A stretch of 52,142 nt of DNA, from assembly GCA_937949725.1 (NCBI GenBank), contig CALECT010000028.1, forward strand, positions 1-52,142, in the 5' to 3' direction. The notes beneath the pieces were generated by a model. That model had not been told where the DNA came from, did not search any database, and was given only the letters and a program-made list of their open reading frames with translations. The stretch is from an uncultured Pseudanabaenaceae cyanobacterium (GTDB lineage Bacteria > Cyanobacteriota > Cyanobacteriia > PCC-9006 > JAAUQQ01). Below are positions 24,263-32,853 of the stretch, in pieces. The first letter of the stretch is position 1. The number at the start of each line of letters is the position of its first letter. Both the position numbers and the translations under genes were made by a program.

Positions 24263-25726
24263 ATGGATATTCAACCCCTCAACGGAATCTTGAGCGGTAT
24301 AGGCTCGGGGGGAGAGTGGGATCAACAGCGCCAACTCAAGCGCTTAATTAGCCAGTGGGAGGCGATCGTTGGGGCCACTGTGGCTCAACATAGTTGCCCC
24401 CTGGAAGTGCGCAACGGCATTCTCCAAGTCGCCACTTCCACAGCCGTATGGGCACAAAACCTCAGCTTTGAGCGCCGCCGCATTCTCAAAAAGCTCAACC
24501 AACGCGCCCATTTTCAAATTTTGGGTTTAAAAGAGATTCGCTTTTCCACCGCCCAATGGCATAACCGTCCTGGCAGCAGCGGTGCCCTCACCGTGGATAA
24601 ACGGCTCAACTCCTATCAGCAGCAGATGCAATGGCAGCAGCATCCCAGCCGCCTCCCCCCTCCTGAAAACGATCTACCTCATCCAGAAGCGGCCGAATCT
24701 GCCCCCCAAGCCTTTGACCGCTGGTCCCAGCGCCGCCAGCAGCAGATCAACCAGGTTCCCCCCTGTCCCCAATGCCAAACCCCGAGCCCCGAGGGTGAAT
24801 TACAACGCTGGGGCGTTTGTGCGTTTTGCATGACCCAGGAGTGGAAAGCGCAAAAAGATGCCAACCAGCCTGATGGTTCGGAGGAAGCGGAGAGCTGGGC
24901 CAAGGGTCCACCTAGTTCAGAAACGGTGGAGGAGGCGCGTCAAGCTGAATCCACTGGACTCAACGCGGATTCTGATGAGCAGGAGCCAGAGGTCAGTCCC
25001 CGAGACATCCATGGGGCAATGTTTCAGCAATTACAAGACAAGCTATCTGTAGAGTCGCCTCAGGCAGGTTCCCAGAGACGCTCAAAACCTTCGCCCAGCA
25101 TTGCTCCCCGCCAGCTACAGCCTCTTGCAGGCCTTCCCCCAGTGGACTGGCCCAGTGCCACTGCTCCCACTGATATTGCTGCTACCCCCAGAACAATTTC
25201 TCAACCTGACCCAGTCTCGGGAAACAACCCGCCAGAGCCACGCTCCTCAGCTCCAGCGATGCCGAAACAGGCCTCCGTTAAGGCACAAAGCAATGTAATA
25301 CTGCCATCCCTCCAAAGATTGTCCCAGGACCCAGCATTAACAGGACCTTTAGCGCCACTCCAGAGCAGTGAGCAGTCCCCCTTGGCGAGGGAAGAATCTT
25401 TGCCTGAGCTGCAAAGTCCCCCGCCTCCCGAGCATCAGAAGCAAGCCGCCTGGGCCCAGGCATTTCAAAGCTTGCAATCTCAGGAAGAGCAGCGCCAGCT
25501 CCAACAAACGGAATTAGAGCGGCGCACTGCTGCAAGGATTCGTCAGGTGAGGAGCGATCGCGAAGCAAACAACCTCTCCCCCTTACCCAGCCCAATCAGC
25601 AGCGATGCCTCTGCCTCCCCTAGCGCAAATGCCACCGAGCCCCAAGAAGGACATACGGACGCAATCCAGAAGACCTCTGACCTCACTTCCGGTCGTAGCA
25701 AGCCAGTGCTAAAGAAGAAACGTTAA
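24263..25726 (+). CDS. DciA-like (DUF721) protein with zinc ribbon and long disordered tail
   Basis: DciA proteins load the replicative helicase DnaB in bacteria lacking DnaC. Residues ~15-100 match the DUF721 fold: LISQWEAIVGATVAQHSCPL, EVRNGILQVATSTAVWAQNL, SFERRRILKKLNQ, ILGLKEIRF. After a linker comes a zinc-ribbon-like CPQC (about 168-171) and CAFC (186-189). Residues ~195-487 are low complexity, rich in Pro, Ser, Gln and Glu, with a coiled-coil-like patch LQSQEEQRQLQQTELERRT and a basic end KPVLKKKR. DciA homologues are usually under 200 aa, so this is an extended form. The start ATG at 24263 fits the domain; the frame continues to 24191. Function in helicase loading is inferred. Confidence 0.8.
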   Translation: MDIQPLNGILSGIGSGGEWDQQRQLKRLISQWEAIVGATVAQHSCPLEVRNGILQVATSTAVWAQNLSFERRRILKKLNQRAHFQILGLKEIRFSTAQWHNRPGSSGALTVDKRLNSYQQQMQWQQHPSRLPPPENDLPHPEAAESAPQAFDRWSQRRQQQINQVPPCPQCQTPSPEGELQRWGVCAFCMTQEWKAQKDANQPDGSEEAESWAKGPPSSETVEEARQAESTGLNADSDEQEPEVSPRDIHGAMFQQLQDKLSVESPQAGSQRRSKPSPSIAPRQLQPLAGLPPVDWPSATAPTDIAATPRTISQPDPVSGNNPPEPRSSAPAMPKQASVKAQSNVILPSLQRLSQDPALTGPLAPLQSSEQSPLAREESLPELQSPPPPEHQKQAAWAQAFQSLQSQEEQRQLQQTELERRTAARIRQVRSDREANNLSPLPSPISSDASASPSANATEPQEGHTDAIQKTSDLTSGRSKPVLKKKR

Positions 25727-26188
25727 ATTCTGTCAAAGGGAGAAGCCAGAGCCCGGCCCTCTGAAATGCCCTTACATCCAGCCTGGGGAGCTGTAAAGGT
25801 CCAAGAGCCAATAAGCGACAGCCCTTTAGGTGAAATGCTCCCCAGTCATTTCTCGCCTCAAAAGCCCTTGTTTCAGCGAGCATTACCCTCTGAAATTCCA
25901 GATAGGTCGCCGCGCCAATTATTCAAGACATCTCAGCATCTTGAAACTGAAGTTAATTTATGGAGTCAAAGGAATAAGTAACGTTACAAGGATCAAAGGC
26001 AAAAGCCCTAAATAGATTGCTTAAACTCAAGCAATAAGAAAGAAAAGATAAAGCTGATTTGCATCGAAAAATGGGACGAAATCGACCGGTACTCAGCTAT
26101 TGGATTGCTGTGACCGGCATGATCCCAGTTCCAAAGTTTCGCCATGATGGAAATGCAGATTCTCCATGGGCTATTGAATAGCATCGCT
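25727..26188. other. 460-bp intergenic region
   Basis: No frame looks coding. A small stem ATTGCTT-AAACTC-AAGCAAT lies at 26016-26035. Otherwise I see nothing in it. Confidence 0.45.
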
Positions 26189-26410
26189 ATGCAGGACATC
26201 TCGACGCATATTTCTAGCTGCCGCCATTGCCGTTTTTATCGTCCAGAAGGGCGACGAGGAGGGCAATGCGAGAAGTTAAGCGTCAATGTACAAGGTGCCT
26301 GGCAAGCTTGTGCCCTAGTTGAACCTCCCTTTGAAATCATGGCCGGGGAGCAAGAACAAATCGCTGTGGAAGTGACTGCCAAAGCTGCTTCGGTATTCTC
26401 TCGGGTTTAG
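26189..26410 (+). CDS. small cysteine-rich protein
   Basis: From the ATG at 26189 the product is 73 aa: MQDISTHISSCRHCRFYRPE followed by CEKLSVNVQGAWQAC. Four cysteines in the pattern C-x2-C-x12-C-x13-C suggest a zinc or iron-sulfur site. The C-terminal ~30 residues are not conserved-looking. Starts at 26144 and 26147 are also open, but the segment before 26189 lacks pattern. I do not recognise a named family; the cysteine pattern makes a real protein likely. It lies 155 bp upstream of the CRR6 gene in the same direction. Confidence 0.65.
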   Translation: MQDISTHISSCRHCRFYRPEGRRGGQCEKLSVNVQGAWQACALVEPPFEIMAGEQEQIAVEVTAKAASVFSRV

Positions 26411-26565
26411 GCTCCTGCTGTTGCAACGTCAATGCCGTTGACGAGATGCGAGAGGATTGAGAGAAGAGCCCAGCGGGACTCACTTGCTCCCCCCAAACAA
26501 AACTGCCTTTGCAGACAGGTTTTTAATCGGTACTATGCCCTGGTGCCCTTCACTTCAACCAGGCC

Positions 26566-27030
26566 ATGGCTATTGCAATTTCCCTCAATCAACAAGCCCT
26601 GGAGCAGTTGGATTTAAAGCCTGCCCTAGCAGCGATGGATGCGCTGCTCGCTAATCCCAGTGGGGAGCCCAATTTAAGCTTTGAAATTGACTATCCCCGT
26701 GAGGAAACGGATCCTCGGGAGCTGTCAGAAATTGCTGAAGTTCGCCTTTGGTTTGTGCGTCTTGATGCCGCTTATCCCTGGCTTCCGCTTTACCTGGACT
26801 GGCAGGGTGGAGAACTGGCTCGCTATGTAGCCATGTTGATCCCCCACCAGTTCCACCCCACAGAAGGCATTCAATATAATCCTGAGTCCCTAGAAATCTG
26901 GGTGATGGCTAAGGTGTTTGTCCTCCATGCCTGGCTAGGACAACAGGGTATTTCTGGTAACGCTCGCCTCAAGGCCATGACGCAGATGCTGGGATATGAG
27001 CTAGACGATGCGTTTTTTGCAATTCTCTAG
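26566..27030 (+). CDS. CRR6-like NDH-1 assembly factor (DUF1817)
   Basis: The 154-aa protein matches the CRR6/DUF1817 family, known from chloroplasts and cyanobacteria as an assembly factor for the NDH-1 hydrophilic arm (NdhI maturation). The signature segments are EETDPRELSEIAEVRLWFVR, LDAAYPWLPLYLDWQGGELA, RYVAMLIPHQFHPTEGIQYN and PESLEIWVMAKVFVLHAWL. It is soluble, without signal peptide or membrane helix. It starts at an ATG (26566) near a weak purine stretch. No ndh gene lies in the window. Assigned from remembered family motifs. Confidence 0.85.
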   Translation: MAIAISLNQQALEQLDLKPALAAMDALLANPSGEPNLSFEIDYPREETDPRELSEIAEVRLWFVRLDAAYPWLPLYLDWQGGELARYVAMLIPHQFHPTEGIQYNPESLEIWVMAKVFVLHAWLGQQGISGNARLKAMTQMLGYELDDAFFAIL

Positions 27031-27427
27031 CAGCACTATTGGCTTAAGAGAAATTGAAGCCGGGCAATTTGCAGGGTTGTTCGCTCATTTGCAGGTTGAG
27101 CGATCGCGCTTAGCAGTAATGCTTCTGTAAAAGTGACATAAAGGCAGTATCAAGTTTGTCTTCGAAGGTGAACGGTTTTTGAAGGGGCGATCGCGGGAGC
27201 ACCAATGACTAGGGCCGAGGCTTAGAATCTAATTTGCCTTGCTCCATCAACTTTTCGGCGTTTTCCATCAAGAGCTGGGCATCTTAACTTTAAGGAAGCT
27301 TTAGAGTTTATTCTTCGGAACAATACATAGACTCTCGGGAACTCCCTATTCTTCCTGGGTAGTATTAGCTGTATCTCCCTTAGGGAGACTTATGAGTTAC
27401 CTCTGTAGTTTTTAGCTCCATATCGAT
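27031..27427. other. 397-bp spacer upstream of the STAS gene
   Basis: It contains two HIP1 sites, a small hairpin TCTCCCTTAGGGAGA (27374-27388) about 40 bp before the STAS start, and a minus-strand coding-like fragment at 27209-27283 (see findings). No complete gene is seen. Confidence 0.5.
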
Positions 27428-27757
27428 ATGAGTATTGCAGATAGCACCATTCGGCCCGCAGGCATCCTCGACGGCACTCGCGTTGAAGAACTACGAGGCC
27501 AAGTTGAGACCATCCTGGAAGGTTCTACCTCCACGGTCTTGATCGACTTGGAAGAAACCACTTTCATCGATAGCTCTGGCTTGGGAGCGCTAGTGTCCAC
27601 GCTCAAGTCCGTCCGTGCAGCAAATCGTAAACTATACTTCTGCTCTCCTAATGCGCAGATTAAGATGGTGTTTGAGCTCAGTGGCATGGATCAGGCTTTT
27701 GAAGTATTCGACAGCCGCGATGCCTTTGAGCAAGAAATGCTGTCCTTGACGGCATAG
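27428..27757 (+). CDS. STAS-domain anti-sigma-factor antagonist
   Basis: The 109-aa protein is a single STAS domain: RVEELRGQVETILEGSTSTV, LIDLEETTFIDSSGLGALVS with the phosphorylatable Ser in DSSGLG (about residue 53), and the C-terminal LSGMDQAFEVFDSRDAFE. Such proteins take part in partner switching with an HPK-type anti-sigma kinase and a PP2C phosphatase; neither is in the window. A YbjN-like gene follows immediately, its earliest start directly abutting this stop, so the two are almost certainly one transcript. Confidence 0.92.
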   Translation: MSIADSTIRPAGILDGTRVEELRGQVETILEGSTSTVLIDLEETTFIDSSGLGALVSTLKSVRAANRKLYFCSPNAQIKMVFELSGMDQAFEVFDSRDAFEQEMLSLTA

Positions 27758-27790
27758 ATGGACCCCAGTTTCTTTTTAGGCAGACCCACT

Positions 27791-28246
27791 ATGACCGCAT
27801 ATGCTGCAAGTCTTGATGCAACGACTGCTACTCCAGAGGACGATGAGTCCCCGAGCTATGTCGAAATGATCGAGACCGTCATCTCTAGCTTGGAGCAGGA
27901 GGGGACGGCGATGGTGGGTCACGGCCAGGAAGGATATTTATGGAAATTTGGTTATGGTTCGGCCGATGAGGTGTTTGTGCAGCTCACTGGTCTCACAGAC
28001 GATGACACGCTGACGGTTTGGTCTGTTGTAGGGGATTTGCCCCAAGCCGGTGCAGGTGACCTGGCACTCAAGCTCATGCAGCTGAATTGGACGACAACCT
28101 TAGAAGGGCGGTTTGCGCTGCTCAATGACAAGATTGTGGTTGTGACGAGTCGGACTTTGGCGGGGCTGAGTGCTGGAGAAATTTCTCGTAGTATTACTAT
28201 CGTTGCGACTTTGGCAGATGACTCGGATAGTCTGCTCAAGGTTTAA
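27791..28246 (+). CDS. YbjN-domain protein
   Basis: From the ATG at 27791 the product is 151 aa with a YbjN-type fold (remote relative of type III secretion chaperones): YVEMIETVISSLEQEGTAMV, GYLWKFGYGSADEVFVQLTG, LTVWSVVGDLP, LALKLMQLNWTTTLEGRFAL and VVVTSRTLAGLSAGEISRSI. YbjN proteins affect motility and stress phenotypes in Enterobacteria by unknown means. An alternative ATG at 27758 touches the STAS stop (TAG-ATG). Being paired with a STAS regulator suggests a shared signalling role, which is inference. A hairpin terminator follows. Confidence 0.8.
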   Translation: MTAYAASLDATTATPEDDESPSYVEMIETVISSLEQEGTAMVGHGQEGYLWKFGYGSADEVFVQLTGLTDDDTLTVWSVVGDLPQAGAGDLALKLMQLNWTTTLEGRFALLNDKIVVVTSRTLAGLSAGEISRSITIVATLADDSDSLLKV

Positions 28247-28257
28247 ATTTCAAAATC

Positions 28258-28292
28258 TCAGGCCATGGGCCTGATGATTTGAATTATTTTTT
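28258..28292 (+). terminator. terminator of the STAS-YbjN unit
   Basis: TCAGGCC-ATG-GGCCTGA hairpin 12 bp past the stop is followed within ~10 bases by a T-rich tract ending in seven T. Confidence 0.75.
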
Positions 28293-28392
28293 TGAACGAG
28301 GCATGGTTTGATCTATGCCTCGTTTTTTGTTGTTGGGGGGAAATAGGTGCTGGTGTTGATGGACTCGCTATCAGCAGGAGGATGGGTGAAAG

Positions 28393-29184
28393 GTGGATGA
28401 TTGGCGAACGCAGTCTAGATCAGAGAATGCTTCGGGCTGTTCTAATGAAGCACAGTGGTGCTTGTTGCCGCCCATGAGACTAAGCGGGGGGATGCAGATG
28501 GCATTGGACCGCTGGTTGCTGGAACAACATCGGCAGGGGGCTTGGCCTTCGGTGCTGAGGTTTTATCAATGGGAGACAGCGACGATTTCCTTGGGCTATC
28601 ACCAGAAGCGCTGGCCGGAGCGCTGGCGATCGCTCTCCTACAAGAACAGCCTCCTCGCTCTCGTCCGCAGACCCACCGGAGGCCGTGCTGTCCTCCACCA
28701 GGGAGAGCTAACCTACTCCATCATTACCTCGGGCCTAGAAGGTCAGCGGGCAGAAGTCTATGAACAGGTCTGTCAATTTCTCATCCAGGGCTGGCGAAGC
28801 TTAGGCGTCCCCTTGGGATTTGGCCAGGCGGGGCGGGGATACATCCACAATCCCGATTGCTTCGGGACGGCGACGGCAGCAGATTTAGTCACGGAGACTG
28901 GGGCAAAGCTTATCGGCAGTGCCCAGCTTTGGCAGGCGGGCTGTTTGCTCCAGCATGGCTCCATGCGATTGAGACCGGATGCGGAGTTGCTGAAGCAGGT
29001 GTTTGGCAAGGTGGATCTGTTGCCACAGTTGCAGGCTGGCCTGGAAGTCGAGCAGATCATGCAGGCTTTGACGGTGGCGGCTCAGGATTGCTTTGGAATT
29101 GAGCTAGTAGAGCGGGGCCTTACCCAGGCGGAGCTGGCGGAGGTTGCTGCATTAGCATCGACGCATCAGGTAAACCGTGAATAA
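28393..29184 (+). CDS. lipoate-protein ligase / octanoyltransferase family protein
   Basis: The 263-aa protein belongs to the BPL_LplA_LipB fold. It has the loop LVRRPTGGRAVLHQGELTYS (RRxTGGxxVxH signature), the catalytic-lysine segment TGAKLIGSAQLW, and the N-terminal GGMQMALDRWLLEQHRQG typical of LplA/LipM-like enzymes. It would attach lipoate or octanoate to E2 or GcvH lipoyl domains. The GTG start at 28393 is chosen because AGGAGG (28377-28382) lies ten bases upstream; the ATG at 28474 would remove the conserved strand WCLLPP. Ligase and octanoyltransferase cannot be told apart here. Confidence 0.87.
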   Translation: MDDWRTQSRSENASGCSNEAQWCLLPPMRLSGGMQMALDRWLLEQHRQGAWPSVLRFYQWETATISLGYHQKRWPERWRSLSYKNSLLALVRRPTGGRAVLHQGELTYSIITSGLEGQRAEVYEQVCQFLIQGWRSLGVPLGFGQAGRGYIHNPDCFGTATAADLVTETGAKLIGSAQLWQAGCLLQHGSMRLRPDAELLKQVFGKVDLLPQLQAGLEVEQIMQALTVAAQDCFGIELVERGLTQAELAEVAALASTHQVNRE

Positions 29185-29187
29185 AAA

Positions 29188-29209
29188 AGGCGTACATCGC
29201 TGTACGCCT
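29188..29209 (-). terminator. terminator of the M50 protease gene
   Basis: AGGCGTACA-TCGC-TGTACGCCT is a 9-bp stem with a tetraloop. On the minus strand it is followed by TTTTTTATT. It starts only four bases past the stop of the + strand ligase gene and 35 bp from the minus-strand stop at 29244. Confidence 0.85.
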
Positions 29210-29243
29210 GAAAGTTCAAGATGTCGAGGTTTCGTGCTGAACG

Positions 29244-30446
29244 TTAAAGGTCGATGGAATCAGCGATCGCAGCCAATTGCAGCCCCGGCGGATAACTCCC
29301 CTCAGCTTTAATGCGGTCGATTTCTGTTTGGGGAAAACGAAAGCCCATGGATTGGCCAATGGCTTGAACTAGGTCACCACGATCCACCACACCTGCCACT
29401 GAACCAGCGGGGGAGAGTACCGTGATGAACTTGAGTGCTTCTTTCTCCATGCGCTGGATGATGCTAGCCAAGGTATCGCCTTCAGTCACGGTGGCGATGT
29501 CCTGGAGGGAAGCCACTAGCTTTCGCACGGGTTGGTAGGACCATTCGCTGCGCTCAATCGCTTGCATTTCGTCAGGTTTGACTAGGCCACAGTAGCGACC
29601 GTTGGCAGCAGCAAAGTAAACCGGTGAGCGCTCAGGAATTAAGTAGTCTTCAGTGAAGTCTTCCAAGGAGAGGTCCGCATCGAGAACGCGGAAGCCTCGG
29701 GTCATGGCATCACTGGCTTTGAGGCTGAGCAGACTTTCCTGGAGACTGGTGACACGGTCATAGTTGCGAGCGTTTTGCACGCCAAACCAGCCGAGCAGAC
29801 CAATCCAGAGTAGACCGGGCTCGTTGAGCAGGAAGACGCCGGCAAAGGCTAGGAGAATGGCACACCAGCCAATGATGGCCCCGGAGCGCGCAGCCCAGCG
29901 GACGCCCTTGAAGCGATCGCCCGTGGCTTTCCAAACTGCGGCCTTAAAGATTTGGCCACCATCCAAGGGCAACCCAGGAATCAAGTTAAACAGCGCCAGG
30001 ATGATGTTGATCCGGCTGAGATCGTTGACTAGCACCGCCGAAGGCGTTCCTGTGGGGAGAAAGTTCAGGATCCCCAGCAGTAGAAGACCGAGGACAATAC
30101 TGACCGCAGGACCGGCGATCGCGACTTGAAAAGCTTGCCCTGGCGTTTTTGACTCTTTATCAATGGAGGCAACGCCCCCAAAGAGGAAAAGCGTAATTGA
30201 GTTAACGTCAATGCCTTGGCTACGAGCGGTCAAGCTGTGACCCAGCTCATGGAGCAAGACAGAGCTAAACAGCAGCAGAGCTGATGCCAGGCCCGCAGTC
30301 CAGGTAATTGCAGTTCCCCACTGGGGATAGGCGGTTTGCCACTCGAAGCTATTGGAAATGGTGATTAAACCAACAACCACAAGCCAGGAGGGGTGGATCT
30401 GGAGGGGGATGCCAAAGATCGAGCCGATGCGCAGGCCGGATTGCAT
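29244..30446 (-). CDS. site-2 protease (M50) with CBS domains
   Basis: The 400-aa integral membrane metalloprotease has zinc motif HELGH (residues 66-70) in a transmembrane helix and the second ligand in NLIPGLPLDGGQ (about 157-168), with six or so hydrophobic helices over residues 10-220. The C-terminal cytosolic part (about 240-385) contains two CBS-like motifs (VLDADLSLEDF..., TVTEGDTLASIIQRMEKEA ... VLSPAGSVAGVVDRGDLVQA), which usually bind adenine nucleotides. Such S2P-CBS proteins cleave membrane-anchored regulators such as anti-sigma factors. The substrate is unknown. It is divergent from trpF. Confidence 0.93.
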   Translation of the reverse strand: MQSGLRIGSIFGIPLQIHPSWLVVVGLITISNSFEWQTAYPQWGTAITWTAGLASALLLFSSVLLHELGHSLTARSQGIDVNSITLFLFGGVASIDKESKTPGQAFQVAIAGPAVSIVLGLLLLGILNFLPTGTPSAVLVNDLSRINIILALFNLIPGLPLDGGQIFKAAVWKATGDRFKGVRWAARSGAIIGWCAILLAFAGVFLLNEPGLLWIGLLGWFGVQNARNYDRVTSLQESLLSLKASDAMTRGFRVLDADLSLEDFTEDYLIPERSPVYFAAANGRYCGLVKPDEMQAIERSEWSYQPVRKLVASLQDIATVTEGDTLASIIQRMEKEALKFITVLSPAGSVAGVVDRGDLVQAIGQSMGFRFPQTEIDRIKAEGSYPPGLQLAAIADSIDL

Positions 30447-30573
30447 AGCTAAAGCCAGGATGGGTTACTGCTCTACGATAGCGAATGGGGTGGGTTGAAG
30501 CAGGTGCGGTTTTACCAACCGTTGCTTCACAGTGACCTCTCGCCCACCATCTTTCAACGCCCATCACGCCAAT

Positions 30574-30618
30574 CCCTGTACCCCTTTCCAAGGGGGACCG
30601 CACGCAGTGCGAGGGGGT
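30574..30618. repeat. dispersed hairpin repeat, copy 1
   Basis: CCCTGTACCCC-TTTCCAAGGGGG-ACCGCACGCAGTGCGAGGGGGT; two small stems (CCCCTT/AAGGGG and GCAC/GTGC). A second copy with ~85% identity is at 45882-45927. This copy lies upstream of trpF. Confidence 0.75.
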
Positions 30619-30654
30619 GGATTTGTTTCCTCAACAGTCTCGCTGCCTGAATTT

Positions 30655-31317
30655 ATGTCCACAACCTTACGCGTCAAAATCTGCGGCATCACCCAAGCTG
30701 AGCAAGCCACCGCCATCACCGACCTCGGCATCCGCACCCTCGGCTTTATCTGTGTGCGCAAATCCCCTCGCTGGATCGAGCCCCAGGATATTGCCACCAT
30801 CTCCCAAGCCCTGAATGCCCACGCCCCAGCTACTAAACGCATCGGCGTCTTCGCGAAAGCTGACCTAGAAACGATTCAACAGACCGTCCAAATTGGCCGA
30901 CTCACGGGGGTTCAACTCCATGGCGATGAGCCTCTGGAGTTTGCCCAACAGGTGCGAACGGCCCTGCCCGATGTGGAATTAATCAAAGCTGTCAGAGTCC
31001 GTGGGGCAGAGGATTTAGCCCTAGCCGAGACATTCGCCGAGACCGTAGATGCGCTGCTTCTGGACGCTTACCACCCAACCCAGTTGGGAGGCACTGGCCA
31101 CCAGATTGATTGGGCCATGTTGCGAGAGTTCGCGCCCGCAGTGCCTTGGCTCCTTGCAGGTGGCCTCAAACCCGACAACGTCGCGGAGGCTCTTGGCCGG
31201 CTTCAGCCGAGGGGTATCGACCTATCGAGTGGAGTGGAACATTCTCCGGGGGACAAAGACCTGGCGCAGGTGGAAAAGTTGTGCCATAACCTTCATGCAA
31301 TGGTGCAAATTACCTAG
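30655..31317 (+). CDS. trpF: phosphoribosylanthranilate isomerase
   Basis: TrpF isomerises N-(5-phosphoribosyl)anthranilate to the 1-deoxyribulose derivative in tryptophan synthesis. From the ATG at 30655 the product is 220 aa. TIM-barrel signatures: VKICGITQAEQA (catalytic Cys), GFICVRKSPRWI, TGVQLHGDEP, LLLDAYHPTQLGGTGHQIDW (catalytic Asp and phosphate loop), PWLLAGGLKPDNV and GIDLSSGVEHSPGDKD. The open frame continues upstream to 30532 across the dispersed repeat, so the later ATG is right. No other trp gene is adjacent, as is usual in cyanobacteria. Confidence 0.96.
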   Translation: MSTTLRVKICGITQAEQATAITDLGIRTLGFICVRKSPRWIEPQDIATISQALNAHAPATKRIGVFAKADLETIQQTVQIGRLTGVQLHGDEPLEFAQQVRTALPDVELIKAVRVRGAEDLALAETFAETVDALLLDAYHPTQLGGTGHQIDWAMLREFAPAVPWLLAGGLKPDNVAEALGRLQPRGIDLSSGVEHSPGDKDLAQVEKLCHNLHAMVQIT

Positions 31318-31400
31318 CAGAAAACGGAATCTCTAGGGCTTCCGACTGCGGGGGTCTTGTTCCGTCCCTCCCTCCATAATTTTTTCTGTCATTTGCCCCA

Positions 31401-32369
31401 ATGACTTCTTCACCGGCACGTCAAAAATTACATCTTCCCACTGTGGTCAATGGCGTCGCGATTCCGCTGATGTTGTTGATTGCTTTGATGTCGGCCCTGA
31501 GCTATTTGGGCCGGGTCCATCTGTTCTTTGAGCTACTGAGCCATTTTCGCTTTCAGTATTTTGTCCTCAGCTGGATACCATTTATCCTGCTGGCGCTGAT
31601 GCAAACCAAGCCTTGGCTTTGGGTGGCATTTTTCTGTTTGGGCCTGAATGGGGTGGCGATCGCCCCTTGGTACCTGCCCCTGCCCACCCTAGGCAATTCA
31701 GGCCAGCCCATGCGGGTCATGGTTAGTAATGTCCTGACAGACAACCGCAACTATGACAGCTTTTATAGCCTGGTAGAAGCTGAGCAGCCTGATCTACTGG
31801 TAGTGCTGGAAACCAGTGATGAATGGGTTCGAGAGCTGTCAGACCTGGACCAAATTCTGCCCTACAGCGTGATCGAGCCCCGTGAAGATAACTTTGGTAT
31901 TGCGCTATACAGCAAGCTGCCCCTAGATGACGTGGAAATTCCTAGCTGGTCTGCTCAGGCCTATGAAGTGCCCAGCATTACGGCTCAGGTTGATTGGAAT
32001 GGCGCACCGGTAGAAGTCATTGCCACCCATCCGCTGCCGCCGATCAACAACACTTATTACAAAGAGCGAAATAAGCATATTGATGAGCTGGCTGATTACG
32101 CCCAGGGATTGGGACGATCGCTCATCATCGCTGGGGACCTCAACACCACCATGTGGTCCCCCTACTACCAATCCTTAGTCCGTCGTGCCAAATTAAAGAA
32201 CACGCGGGAAGGCTTCGGTATTCAACCCACCTGGCCAACGGACGCCCCCATCCTGCAAATTCCCATTGACCATATTTTGGTGAGTCGAGACTTCACTGTT
32301 TTGGACAATCGCCGAGGCCGCAACGTGGGTTCCGATCACTATCCTTTAATCACGGATGTGGCAATTTAG
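31401..32369 (+). CDS. membrane-anchored endonuclease/exonuclease/phosphatase-fold protein
   Basis: The 322-aa product has three N-terminal transmembrane helices (about 18-38, 50-67, 70-90), then an EEP-fold domain: VMVSNVLTDNRNYDSFYSLV, PDLLVVLETSDEW, FGIALYSKLPLD, VIATHPLPPINNTYY, LIIAGDLNTTMWSPYY and the C-terminal IDHILVSR ... GSDHYPLITD. The Asp-Asn (GDLN) and Asp-His (SDHYP) pairs are the metal and catalytic residues of the superfamily. The domain would face the periplasm or lumen. Substrate (nucleic acid, lipid phosphate or other) is unknown. It is downstream of trpF by 83 bp. Confidence 0.88.
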   Translation: MTSSPARQKLHLPTVVNGVAIPLMLLIALMSALSYLGRVHLFFELLSHFRFQYFVLSWIPFILLALMQTKPWLWVAFFCLGLNGVAIAPWYLPLPTLGNSGQPMRVMVSNVLTDNRNYDSFYSLVEAEQPDLLVVLETSDEWVRELSDLDQILPYSVIEPREDNFGIALYSKLPLDDVEIPSWSAQAYEVPSITAQVDWNGAPVEVIATHPLPPINNTYYKERNKHIDELADYAQGLGRSLIIAGDLNTTMWSPYYQSLVRRAKLKNTREGFGIQPTWPTDAPILQIPIDHILVSRDFTVLDNRRGRNVGSDHYPLITDVAI

Positions 32370-32394
32370 GTCAAGTTGAACGAAGGACCAGCGG

Positions 32395-32853
32395 ATGCTT
32401 CCCCATCAATGCCAGCTCCGTCCTGCCACTGCTGAAGACCTTGGGGCAATTCGTCGCCTAGTCTTGAGTGCAAAACTCGATCCCACCCAGCTTCGCTGGC
32501 AACAATTTAGGGTTGTTGAACATCAACCTGAGGACGGAGAGTTTGTGCTGATCGCTTGTGGACAACTCCGCTCTTTTGCCGAAGCACAGGAGTTAGGCAG
32601 TCTTGTTGTGGCATCTAGTTGGCGAGGTCGGGGCATTGGGGGACACCTCACTCAGGTCTTGGTTGAGCAAGCGAATCAGCCTCTTTATCTAGAATGTTTG
32701 GGTCGTTCCTTACCTCGCTTTTATACCCAATTCGCCTTTCAGCCAGTGGCCTGGAAAACATTGCCTAAAAGTCTCAAGTTGAAATTTATGCCTGCTGCTA
32801 TAGGCCGAAAACTAGGCTTGCCATTGCAGGTCATGTTTAGGGAAGAAAGCTAG
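32395..32853 (+). CDS. GNAT-family N-acetyltransferase
   Basis: The 152-aa acetyltransferase has AELGSLVVASSWRGRGIGGH-like motif A (pyrophosphate loop RGRGIG at about residues 79-84; EAQELGSLVV is the preceding strand), and motif B YLECLGRSLPRFYTQFAF. GAAGGA lies ten bases before the ATG. It starts 25 bp after the EEP gene, so the two are probably cotranscribed. The substrate is unknown. Confidence 0.87.
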   Translation: MLPHQCQLRPATAEDLGAIRRLVLSAKLDPTQLRWQQFRVVEHQPEDGEFVLIACGQLRSFAEAQELGSLVVASSWRGRGIGGHLTQVLVEQANQPLYLECLGRSLPRFYTQFAFQPVAWKTLPKSLKLKFMPAAIGRKLGLPLQVMFREES

